Assembly (NCBI RefSeq): GCF_905147365.1
Contig: NC_056428.1
Span: 36,933,001 to 36,997,000 of the forward strand
Reading direction: 5' to 3'
Length of the DNA stretch: 64,000 nt
DNA from: Aricia agestis
Taxonomy: Eukaryota; Arthropoda; Insecta; Lepidoptera; Lycaenidae
A program made the position numbers and the translations under genes. A model generated the notes under the pieces. That model was given only the letters and a program-made list of their open reading frames with translations, ran no database searches and had not been told where the DNA came from. This document shows positions 55,606 to 64,000 of this stretch, in pieces. Position 1 is the stretch's first letter, and each line of letters opens with the position of its first letter.

Positions 55606-56574
55606 TATTATAAATTTCGTGGAATCAAACATAGAAAAACCAAAGTTTCAGAAAAAAAATTGTAAAATTTTTAATTCATGGCTTTTTGTGAAAAATCTAG
55701 CGCATTTAACTGGTTCGTTTTTATTTTAAAAAGTTAGAGGAGGTTTTCATCTTAAATAAATTCTTTATTTCAATGCTCTAAGTCAGACAGTTTAGAAGCT
55801 ATAACGATTTTCTTATGAAGTATAGGTCAGACTAGTATGAAGCCAGAGAAAATTGCCGTCACTAAAATATGCCATAAATCATGAGTTCAAATTTTTTTTC
55901 TCCAACTTTTGAAAAAAAAATTTTCTCTGACTTCATACGAATCTGACCTACACTTCATAGGAAAATCGTTATAACTTCTTAACTATCAGACTTAGAGCAT
56001 TTAAGTAAAGAATTTATTTAAGATGAAAACCTCCTCTATCTTTATAAAACAAAAAATAACCCGTTTAATGCGTTAGATTTTTCACAAATAGCCATTGATT
56101 AAAAAATACACATTTTTTTTTGTGAAACTTTGGTTTTTCTAAGTTTAATTCCACGAAATTTATAACATATTGCCTGTGTAAGCGTTGTCCAGAAGTTAAG
56201 TTATCAAATGAGACCTTTTTTATCTTCATAGGATATTTACATGAGAGCCATTTTACAACCGTGAGGGAGAGAGAGAATTTGAGAGCCAATTTGTCGATAA
56301 AATATGCCATAGATCATGACATTAAAGGATCAGACACCGGTGTCGGGACATATTGTATACAATAATTGCTCGTTTAAAGATATAAGATTAGCACCGGGTT
56401 GCGCCATGGCAACATGCATTTATGTCATCAGGACTTTGAAGAGGATCGCATAAAAAAATTTGAGGTGGAATAGTTTTCGGTACTCATGCGCCGATTCGTG
56501 CTGGACATGTGTAATGCGAATCGGCTATATATTATATCTAAATAAGCTTTAAAATTTGGCAATTGCCATAAATA

Positions 56575-57335
56575 CAGTACTATTATTATTATGTTTGTGT
56601 AAGGTATTCCTTGCTCACGGGCAATCAAATCCCGGACCTTTGGAAGGCATGCGTGGGCCGAAGTCAACACGTAGAGGCCCGTTACACAGTTTAATCTAAA
56701 TGTTATGTGACACTGGCCGGCGACTCTTCCTGTCCGCACTATGGGAGTACGACCAAGGAGAGCCAGCGGCCAGTGTAGGACTATTACAGGGAATGGATAT
56801 TAGAAATGATACCGGGCTATGGGGGTGAGGTGCTAGTGGACTGGGTAACTAGGACTATGGAAGGACTATGGCGTCTGCCGATACAACGTGGAAACACAAC
56901 ACAACAAACAAACAAACACATCATAAAATTGGCTGGCGGTGACTCGCCAACTCTTTGAATGGGCCCCTCAAAATGGTCGCACGCACGGTGCACCGAGGCG
57001 GCAACATTGACAGAGCGGCTTGAGGCAGGAGAGGTGTCGCTGGACTTTAAACGCCGATCATTTGCACCCTCAGAGGGTCCCATCACGTCGCCCACTCGCC
57101 ACTTACGCTTCACACCCTCCCTCCGAGCCGAAGCTCTTGCGACTCCACTCTGACCGGCCGGTTAAGGCAAGGCAGAGGTAGGGCCTGATTCTCCGTCAGT
57201 GTTCACTCCGGCCGGCCGGTGAAGGCAAGCCGGAGATGGAGAACAGGGGCTTCCCTGGGAGCACTCGGGTTCGTGGGGTCGCTACTCACTCACCACAAGC
57301 TGCCCTGCGGGCTTATTATTATTAAATAAAGTTAA
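56575..57335 (+). mobile_element. Probable 3' end of a non-LTR retrotransposon
   Basis: A relatively GC-rich 760-bp block with GACCGGCCGGTTAAGGCAAG and CCGGCCGGTGAAGGCAAG repeated, ending CTGCCCTGCGGGCTTATTAT then (TTA)n. It interrupts Helitron sequence: the AATAAGCTTTAAAATTTGGC word before it and the CACTGCACAGCTGTTTT after it are adjacent in the 26338 copy. It probably is a 5'-truncated LINE. The clade is not determined. Confidence 0.6.
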
Positions 57336-57344
57336 ATTTAAAAT

Positions 57345-57529
57345 AATGATTAATAACTATTATGTGCACACTACTAATATATATTCTGTGACACTGCACA
57401 GCTGTTTTTGGGTATTTTAATTTAAGGGGTACCAGGATTTAAAAAGCTTTTAAATTTGACACCAATTTTGTTGACACCGCGCGCTATAAACTGAAGTCCA
57501 CGCGGACGAAGTCGTGGGTAACAGCTAGT
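57345..57529 (+). mobile_element. Mini-Helitron 3' part
   Basis: CACTGCACAGCTGTTTTTGG ... CTGAAGTCCACGCGGACGAA then GTCGTGGGTAACAGCTAGT. Together with 56540-56575 this is one Helitron split by the retrotransposon tail. Confidence 0.75.
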
Positions 57530-59060
57530 GGCATATAAAGTTATTTTCTTATCACATCCAATGAAACATCGTTAGAACAATCACATGCATGTATCACTCG
57601 TGCTCTTATTAAAATAGTTACAGTTAAATCAACCATCGGCGTTATTAATGCTGTCAATTATAAAGCTCGGTGCAGAATATTTTGCAATTTATTTAATCAG
57701 TGTGACAATAGGCGTGCGCAACCCAGGTCTGACGGGAATTGCATCGAAACGCGAGTCTCGCTTCAGCTGTTCTCGGAGGCGGACGTGTCGCCAACGATCC
57801 TAGTTCGAGCGTATTCGGATATTTTTGAGGACTCTAATTGTTAAAATGTGATCTAATGCAAACAATTGTTTTATAAAGATGTCGAGGATGCCGTCGCAGT
57901 CGCCACAATAAGGTTTGGCTTTCGCGTTTTTTTGTCATTCCTGTTATGTTGCTTTTCCGTTGTGCCGTAAATATGAATCAAGCGGAATAATAAAGGATAC
58001 ACCAAGGTCCCACATGCACTGTGTACCTACTTGTGATTTGAATTGTTTTTTCAATTTGGTTTTTCGACGTTTTGACATTGCTAGGCATTTTGTTCGTTCA
58101 AAACAATTTGTTCAACACTACCTTTGATGCGCACTAAATGTTTATTTCGAGTTTCACTCCATTTCTGTGTTTTATTCCTTGATAAATGTCTTCGAAACTT
58201 GGTGTGCGTTTAAAATTGGTCAAAATTTGGTCATTTTCAATGCAAATTGTCCGATTAATTTTATTAAAATACAACGCACAACGCTCAAACTTATTTGAAT
58301 TAAGTCACTGTATTTAAAACATTTAACAGACGACTATGACTAATATTATGATCACCAGTCACCACTATAAGAATAAGGCAATCGTGCATTTATGTTACCT
58401 ATAATTTGTTATTATTTCGTGTTGTACTATTATTGTAATATTATTATTGTAATTTGGCATTAAAGTCTCATTTCTGTAAATGTACTTAAAAATTGGTTGA
58501 AATTAATTAAAGTTACGGATCGTCTCGCTAAGGACTTTTTCCAACGACCACTGCCTGCTTTTTTTCGTTAATGGGTAGGTAATATGTTTGCATAATATTA
58601 CCCGCTCCGCATCCGTCTAGACTCGATAATTACGTCTGGTAATTTCATCGACATCGGCAAAATTTACGATAGATTTTACCGCTATTTCATTCTGGATTGC
58701 TTGACGTTTTTTCCCTTTAGAGCGAAGCCACATTGCTCTGTTGCGTACACTGCGTTGATTGGCGATACAACTGCGACAACTCCAGGATTTGCATTTACGA
58801 AACAACGGATAAGAAAATGAAGTGGGAGGGTGAAGATACAGCAAAGATATTGTCTAAACCTAAAGTATAATTTTTCTGACCACTCTAAGCACATCTATTT
58901 TGTTGGGGCTCCGGTGAAAACGCAGCCTTAGTCCGTTCAGGCGACATAGCGCATCGCACCGCACTCGATCAATGTGGCCCCGCTCTAATAGCGGCTCGGT
59001 AGTCAAAGCATAATCCTCATGTGGATGGAGCAGTGGGGCTGCAGCTTTATAGTGCAAATT
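57530..59060. other. No firm gene
   Basis: The GC-richer stretch 57715-57915 (GGACGTGTCGCCAACGATCC, then ATGTCGAGGATGCCGTCGCA and a stop after ten codons, followed by AAG|GTTTGG) could be an untranslated first exon with a short ORF. Evidence is weak. Minus-strand frames at 58617-58894 have protein-like composition (RKCKSWSCRSCIANQR) but no recognised family. Confidence 0.3.
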
Positions 59061-59066
59061 CTGTTA

Positions 59067-59411
59067 TGCTAAGTATTCACATACGGTTTTACTCGATCGA
59101 TCAATCACCTAGAGCAAAAACCACGGCTCGGGCTTTCGTCCACACATTCAGCATTACTCGATAGTTTTACTGCAAATCGAATAAAAATTATCGTGTGGAC
59201 CGCAAAACTCACACGCTTGAGAATGGCTTGAGTAAAGCTCGACGGCTCGCGTCGAGTAAGGTTGAAGGAAATTAGATTTATTTAATTCAATCGAGCCTTC
59301 GAGCCGTAAGTTTTGCGGTACATACGGTAATTTTTACTCGATTTGGAGTAAAACTATTGAGCAAAACCGTATGTGACATGTGACTACTGACTTGTGAGTA
59401 CTTAGCATTAG
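59067..59411. mobile_element. TIR element with TTTACTCGAT arms
   Basis: The left arm ATGCTAAGTATTCACATACG then GTTTTACTCGAT is mirrored on the right by GTAAAACTATTGAGCAAAAC, CCGTATGTGACATG and TACTTAGCAT. The middle contains a second inverted pair (ATCGAATAAAAATTA, GTAATTTTTACTCGAT). Non-coding. Confidence 0.65.
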
Positions 59412-59419
59412 AGCCAAGT

Positions 59420-60480
59420 GTCGGGTCTCTGCTTACAGATCCGCTGTTTTGCAAATGAAATTGATGGCAAAAATGTGATCCTTTATGCTAAGTGAGCTCT
59501 ACAGGTTAAGCGTATCGAGCTATAGAAAATTAATTAACTTTTAATCGTTACATTTGTTATATAATATAGTCGAACAAAACCAAAACTTTGTGCAACTTCT
59601 CAGCAGCACTCTCTTAATTTCCGTTACCATAATATTATTTAGAGGAGTTTAGAGGGTTTTAAAATAATTTCTTTGACCTGCATACAATACTGTCGTAATT
59701 TGAAAAGGCACAACTGACGTTTTACAAATGTTGAGAAAATCGAGATTAAAATATATTTTTTATTCTATTAAAAAACATGTTTAAAGTGTGCTTTCCGAAA
59801 TTGTGTAAAAGTAAGAAATTGCGTTTTTTAGTATGTATACCACGATAGCAATATAATATTTTTTATTTTAATCGATATATTATATTTTCATATTTAACAT
59901 ATTTCTTTTTAATTTAACATAAAAAGTACCTGAAAACATATATTGCTATATAACGTTTAAAAGGTACATATGTATAAGCAAATATGAAGGCACAAAGGCT
60001 AATGTGTCTTTTTATGCAACAATTATAAGCGTAGGGCCTAGCAATTATGCCCTTCCTATTCACAGAAAGAGCTTAACTGCTAGACTTTGTAAATTGTGAC
60101 TTCATATAAAAGTATGTATATTATATAAATAATAAAAAGTTGAAATTAAAGTAATATCTCACAATATGCCTTATGTAATAAACCCTATTATGTAATAAAC
60201 CCTAAAAATTATGCAGTTGTGCCCTTTAAGCTACGCATTTAAACTATTTCTATTAATTTTACAGCTAAACATCCAATAAGATCAGACAGATAGGCCTTTT
60301 TTCCTAATTCATAATATAATATACATATTACATACATATATAACAAAAAGTGTTAGTTGTGCCCTTTTAACACGGCAGAATACACTGTTCAATTATTTGT
60401 CAATTCACACCACGGTCCATGCTTCTCTTTATTCTTGTATGAGTTTCCTTAATTTTATGCGAATTTCCAAATTTTAACGT
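59420..60480. other. AT-rich sequence, nothing identified
   Basis: No repeat or exon recognised. If the putative NOT1-like exons at 60.5 kb are real, their upstream exons are not visible here. Confidence 0.4.
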
Positions 60481-60495
60481 GAATCTCTCATGCAG

Positions 60496-60711
60496 ATTGT
60501 CAACATCCACGGTTTGGAAGCGGAAAATCAACTTCTGAAGTGCTTGCTTGCGGAGGCGGCGAAGACATCGTGGGAGAACGATCGTCCTGGCACTACTAAC
60601 AGTGTGCACGCGCAGCTCTTGGCTCAACACATCGGTACACTCCTCAACCATCCAGCAAAGGCGACGGTTATCTGTCGCGTCGTCGACCAACCCACCCGGG
60701 CTGTTCAGAAG
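60496..60711 (+). CDS. Putative exon of a diverged CNOT1/NOT1-like protein
   Basis: This 72-codon stretch is framed by CTCTCATGCAG and a consensus donor AAG|GTAAGT, phase 0 at both ends. It reads IVNIHGLEAENQLLKCLLAE, then AAKTSWENDRP, VHAQLLAQHIGTLLNHPAKA, TVICRVVDQPTRAVQK. I align it, from memory, with residues about 35-105 of human CNOT1, the scaffold of the CCR4-NOT deadenylase: IVNxHGxEAxxxLLxCL, then Q-x-L-x-Q...L...P...D-x-P...QK. About a quarter of positions are identical, far below the usual CNOT1 conservation, so this would be a degenerate paralogue or retained fragment, not the main gene. ATG 60490-60492 lies in frame just upstream, so the exon could also be a first exon. Moderately uncertain. 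Confidence 0.4.
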
Positions 60712-60931
60712 GTAAGTTCGGAAGGTCCAATACCCCGGCTCCTTGAGACAAGTTTATCTATACAGTAGCAACATTGTACGTCACCATGCCTTGATAAACT
60801 GCTACATCCTTTCAGCCACGTTACCGCACCGTTCCACGTTGACGACGGCGTAACGTGGACATGTGGACAGGCTTTAACTCGTATTTCATAGTGATCCGTT
60901 GATAAATGACTTGAAATTTTCAAGAAAACAG

Positions 60932-61183
60932 AGTTATTCCTCTCTGAAGGAGGCAACGCCGTTACGATTCTCCTCCGCTGTTGCGTCCGCCCATAACACT
61001 ATATTGTATGTGGTCCATAAGCAACTTTTATCGCTTGCCAACAATCCATCAGATGTTGCTCGTTTGATCCCTATTAAGAAGTCGCACTCCACGTTTGTGG
61101 CAATATCTTGTGAAATGAAATTGAATATTGTGTCCCTCAATTTTCCAATCAGTAAAACTTGCTTCAGGATATCCCGAATCTGA
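60932..61183 (+). CDS. Putative next exon of the NOT1-like protein
   Basis: After a 220-bp intron (GTAAGT ... AAAACAG) the frame continues SYSSLKEATPLRFSSAVASA, HNTILYVVHKQLLSLANNPS, DVARLIPIKKS and runs to TGA at 61181-61183. Human CNOT1 follows its QK with SLKPAPHLF and a helical repeat ending in LLNSSSSDLRG; the SLKxAxxL start and LL....SD(V/L)xx match. A possible donor is AATCA|GTAAAA at 61151. The second half has no convincing similarity. The alignment supports exon A and exon B being joined, but the extent and functionality are unclear. Alternative: two chance open stretches. Confidence 0.35.
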   Translation, partial: SYSSLKEATPLRFSSAVASAHNTILYVVHKQLLSLANNPSDVARLIPIKKSHSTFVAISCEMKLNIVSLNFPISKTCFRISRI

Positions 61184-61309
61184 CGTATTAGTTACTACCC
61201 ATCTCAAACATAAGAGGATTTGCATTGTTCACATTTTGGTCGTTCGAAACTGTAACGACCGTGTAAAAGTTGCGAATAAAACTGAGAACTGGGGAAAAAT
61301 AGCGCTATT

Positions 61310-61425
61310 TTAGATGTCTAAAGTGTCGAAAACCGTTGAAATCGAAAATCGAAATCGATATCAGTTTCGGGAGTAAGGCACCTGTTTCGGGAGTAAGGCA
61401 CCTGTTTCGGGAGTAAGGCACCGGG
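61310..61425 (+). repeat. Half copy of the CTGGTGCC MITE with 20-bp tandem expansion
   Basis: AAAGTGTCGAAAACCGTTGA and ATCGATATCAGTTTCGGGAG match 22625-22688. The terminal 20 bp (TTTCGGGAGTAAGGCACC plus two bases) is present three times in tandem at 61361-61420. Confidence 0.8.
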
Positions 61426-61429
61426 TTTA

Positions 61430-62130
61430 AATTGCAACTTTTAATTGCGAATCACTTTTTAGTCGACTACTTTATATGTTATGGAAATGAGATTTTTTTG
61501 ATTTTTATACGAACCAAATAAGTAATAAAAATTTAATTTTTAGTTTACATATAATTATTTTTTTTGGCATCTGTCAAAAGCACAATCAACATAGGCTCCC
61601 TAAAGTTGTTCATTTATTTGTTATTTTTGCCTAAAACCTCTAATTTACTTATTATTAAGTATATGAAACCTAACCTAAGTAGTTATCACAAATGTTTGCA
61701 CATCAATAACTTCGTGGAAAAACCTAATGCAGCTGTTCAACGTCGGGGACCGAACCGTTACCAGTCAAGTTAGTTACAAATTACACAAAAACCCAGCTGG
61801 AATCAACAAAATTGGAGTAATATCAAACCTGTATCCATTGTCATCCTATAGCATCATGGAATAACTCAACTGAGGTAACAAACCACATATTATAACAGTT
61901 GTTAAACTTCGAAATTGAAATTGCTTTGTCTCAATTGTTCAAGATAGTTCGTTTTTAATTTGAAAATCTAAACATTTTTAAACAAAACAACAAAAAATAT
62001 AAAAATTGACGTGAGATTTAACTTTATCAGCTGACGCCTGACAATCATAACTTGGCATTGATAATCACTGTCAACGTCACAGAGACAATTTGCCTGAACG
62101 TAACTTTGCTTGGACCATAGACAATCTTTT
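61430..62130. other. AT-rich sequence, nothing identified
   Basis: No exon or element ends recognised. The predicted frame at 61564-61773 has no known domain. Confidence 0.4.
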
Positions 62131-62144
62131 TATTTTTATTGAAA

Positions 62145-62987
62145 ATATGGCAAGCAAGTTACAATGTGGGGGTGCAAAGTTGCTATAAAAGACAGAAACA
62201 TTATGTCTGTCTATCTATATATGATCTTCTTTGCGCCAATATTTCAACAAAGAAATTCAATCAATTGATTAAGGATCAAAGCATACATGACTGGTTGTGT
62301 CCTGCTTGCCGTAATAAACTGCCCAAGGCTGACAACCAAAACACACCGGTAAGGGGACATCTACCGCTTGAAGCTTCCCCAGGCACTACAATAATGTCAC
62401 CATGCGTAAAAAGACAGTGGTTTCTTCAAATTCACCTAAAACCTCACCCACATCTTCACCGCCACCAGTACCGGATCCTACCAATGCAAAAGGTTGATCA
62501 AGACATGTCTAACTTACTTCGTTCTGAAATAAAAGATGCATTGAAAGCTGAACTTCCTAAAATTTTAAAAGCATCCTTAAATTCTGAACTGTCAATTTTA
62601 AATAGTAAAATTTCAGACTTAATTACGTCTATTGAATTCATCCTTGGAAAATATGACGAAATAAAGACAAAGACGAAGAAATGAAGATCCTTAGAACCCA
62701 AAACTCAAATCTCATGCAGCAAGTTTCTATCATGTCATCGCGTTTATCCGCTCTTGAACTACACAATCGTGAAGCTAACATAGAAATACATGTTATACCT
62801 GAATTCAAGTCCGAAAACTTACCTCAAGTAGTGCAGCAGATAGGAAAGGCAGTATCTCAAACAATACCAGATGAGGATATAAGTACATTCTTGTTTTCGA
62901 GTGGTGAAAATAAATCCCAAAAGTACACAAAACGAATAAATCGATACGGACTTGAAATAAAATATTTGAATTTTATAATAATATGTT
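62145..62987 (+). pseudogene. LINE ORF1-type protein remnant (PHD-like finger and coiled coil)
   Basis: Starts near ATGGCAAGCAAG with KLQCGG, shifts frame, then reads YDLLCANISTKKFNQLIKDQ and WLCPACRNKLPKADNQNTPV, a PHD-like Cys motif. A hydrophilic linker follows, then helical SEIKDALKAELPKILKASLN and, after another shift at about 62684, QNSNLMQQVSIMSSRLSALE and REANIEIHVIPE. This layout (N-terminal PHD-like finger, coiled coil, then an NIEI..(V/I)PE RNA-binding region) is that of ORF1 proteins of CR1/Jockey-like LINEs common in Lepidoptera. In a live element it would package the RNA. Two frameshifts and truncation by a Helitron at 62988 make it inactive. No reverse transcriptase remains. 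Confidence 0.75.
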
Positions 62988-63319
62988 ACTAGCTGTCCCG
63001 GCAAACGTTTCTTTGCCATATAAATTATTTCGCTCATATTATTTTATTGAAGTGACTAAATAAGTATGTCACCATGGCAACGTCCATCGCTATCCCGTCG
63101 CACAAACAATGGTCGCCGTCAGTCTCGAGTTGTAATAATTTACTATTATTTATTCAACAAATACGCTTATCAATATAAAAAGTGCCCATTAGCCGATTCT
63201 CAGACCCGCTGAATATGCATATAAAATTTGGTTAAAATCAGTAAAGCCGTTTCAGATTATCAGATATAGATCAGTTAGCCGCGGCCTAACATTGTGACAT
63301 GAGAATTTTATATATAAGA
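62988..63319 (-). mobile_element. Mini-Helitron (GTCCCGGCAAACG family), intact ends
   Basis: ACTAGCTGTCCCGGCAAACG at left (minus-strand CTAGT terminus) and TTATATATAAGA then T at right. Inserted directly in the LINE remnant. Confidence 0.8.
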
Positions 63320-63440
63320 TTTGTAAAACCAAAAACGAATTCCTGTCCCATTATTACTTTTTATTTTGTAAATTCAAGGAGCAAAATAAAACAAGTACAT
63401 AATTTACAAGACTCACTCGAATTATAAAAACTGTTTAATT

Positions 63441-63806
63441 TAGGGTGGTTGAAACTTGCACCAGAGGCGTGGTTAAAGTTATGGTCAAAGTTATGGTTAT
63501 AGTTAAGGCTAACTTTAACTTTAACCTTAACTTTGACCACAGAATTTGACAGATGACAGCTGGTCCGACAAGGCTTGAAATTAACGTGGGCGGGAGCGCT
63601 GCTGGTAAAGGAGAACTGTCAAAAATGGCGTTTTTGTACTATGATGAGAGCGTTAGTTCCTTTTTTCACCACGTTCAAGGTTATGGTTAAATATGGCGTC
63701 CCTTTTTTACTTTAACCAAAGATTTGACATTTTGCATTGTAGTTATAACTTAGGTATAGTTAAAGTTACTGTTATAGCTAAAGTAAGTTGGTGCAACCCA
63801 CCCTTA
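63441..63806 (+). mobile_element. ACTTTAAC-family TIR element, complete copy
   Basis: Left end TAGGGTGGTTGAAACTTGCA, right end GTGCAACCCACCCTTA (inverted). The same interior as 16103 without insertion. Non-coding; the predicted 86-residue frame at 63693 is incidental. Confidence 0.78.
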
Positions 63807-64000
63807 GTATTATCATTATTAATTTCACATAAATATGTGTTACTTTTCACAACGTGGTTATTAATTTATGGGGATATTTCGTTACAAGTAATCAATGCAT
63901 CTGATTCTACTTATTCGCTTTCGATTTTTAAGACTGACATCCCTAGAGTTTAAAAAGAAAAAAAGTCAGCTGACGTAACATTAATACGACCTACAATTAT

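Larger units (their letters stand above)
54036..56357. mobile_element. Large palindromic (fold-back) element containing a Tc1-like transposon
   Basis: The outer arms TACAATGTGTCCCGACACCG and the inverse of TACAATATGTCCCGACACCG extend inward for hundreds of bases (GTCATGATCTATGGCATATT, CATTTTACAACCGTGAGGGA, TATCCTATGAAGATAAAAA). The 55620-56170 half is itself a palindrome centred near 55890. Without the Tc1 insertion the element is about 1 kb. No coding potential of its own. Confidence 0.75.
53710..56387 (-). mobile_element. Mini-Helitron (ACCGAGC family) expanded by nested insertions
   Basis: The left end ACTAGCTATTTGACCGAGCT and the right end CTCGTTTAAAGATATAAGA are the two termini of the 36138-36411 element. 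Here they are 2.7 kb apart because of insertions at 53880-54029 and 54036-56357. The original element would have been about 200 bp. Confidence 0.78.

Noticed and set aside
56817..57153. 98- and 64-residue frames as possible genes
   Set aside because: They lie in the GC-rich 3' region of a suspected non-LTR retrotransposon and show no family motif.
57873..57912. Ten-codon ORF MSRMPSQSPQ as an initiator exon
   Set aside because: It stops before the possible donor AAG|GTTTGG, so it cannot be the start of a spliced coding sequence without another start.
60705..61140. Minus-strand frames opposite the NOT1-like exons
   Set aside because: Composition is plausible, but no family resemblance; the plus-strand reading has splice sites and a CNOT1-like alignment.

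Overview
This window reads as nuclear genomic DNA from a moth or butterfly (Lepidoptera). It is AT-rich, has GT-AG introns, and is packed with short non-autonomous transposable elements of types common in lepidopteran genomes: mini-Helitrons with CTAGT ends, tRNA-derived SINEs, TIR elements, and TCTG microsatellites at element ends. No prokaryotic gene organisation is present. The species cannot be named from the sequence alone.

Genes. (1) 0.67-11.86 kb, plus strand: the last four coding exons of an ERG/FLI-type ETS transcription factor, best matched by Drosophila Ets65A. The exons are 671-718, 8021-8210, 8496-8704 and 11731-11855, with consistent splice phases and a conserved C-terminus. The 5' exons lie outside the window. 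(2) 19.05-19.54 kb, plus strand: a complete two-exon gene for a 76-residue COX7C-like subunit of cytochrome c oxidase. (3) 19.76-20.06 kb, minus strand, tail to tail with it: a transcript that appears to be bicistronic. A 40-codon ORF for a single-pass membrane microprotein ends one base before the ATG of a 57-residue NDUFB1 (MNLL) subunit of complex I. This is the most interesting coding observation here. (4) 60.5-61.2 kb, plus strand: two putative exons that resemble a strongly diverged copy of the extreme N-terminal region of CNOT1/NOT1. This call is tentative.

The rest is mostly mobile-element sequence. 2.5-8 kb (inside the ETS intron) holds a hAT-type element with a perfect 8-bp target duplication, palindromic MITEs and SINE-like repeats. 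12.9-18.4 kb holds nested MITEs, a hAT transposase C-terminal remnant and an intact mini-Helitron. 23.0-25.6 kb is a higher-order tandem array with a 1049-bp period. 27.2-31 kb holds two inverted copies of a BED-finger hAT remnant, a 284-286 bp tandem repeat and a folded-back SINE-like copy. 36.7-39.9 kb has a frameshifted PIF/Harbinger transposase between two MITEs with TTA duplications. 53.7-56.4 kb is a nest in which a Helitron contains a palindromic element that contains a dead Tc1-like transposon. 62.1-63.3 kb has a LINE ORF1 remnant cut off by a Helitron.

The two OXPHOS genes plus the microprotein form a compact mitochondrial cluster. The ETS factor is functionally unrelated. Element boundaries given as repeats were read by eye from terminal repeats and copy-to-copy comparison and may be off by a few bases unless a target duplication is cited.
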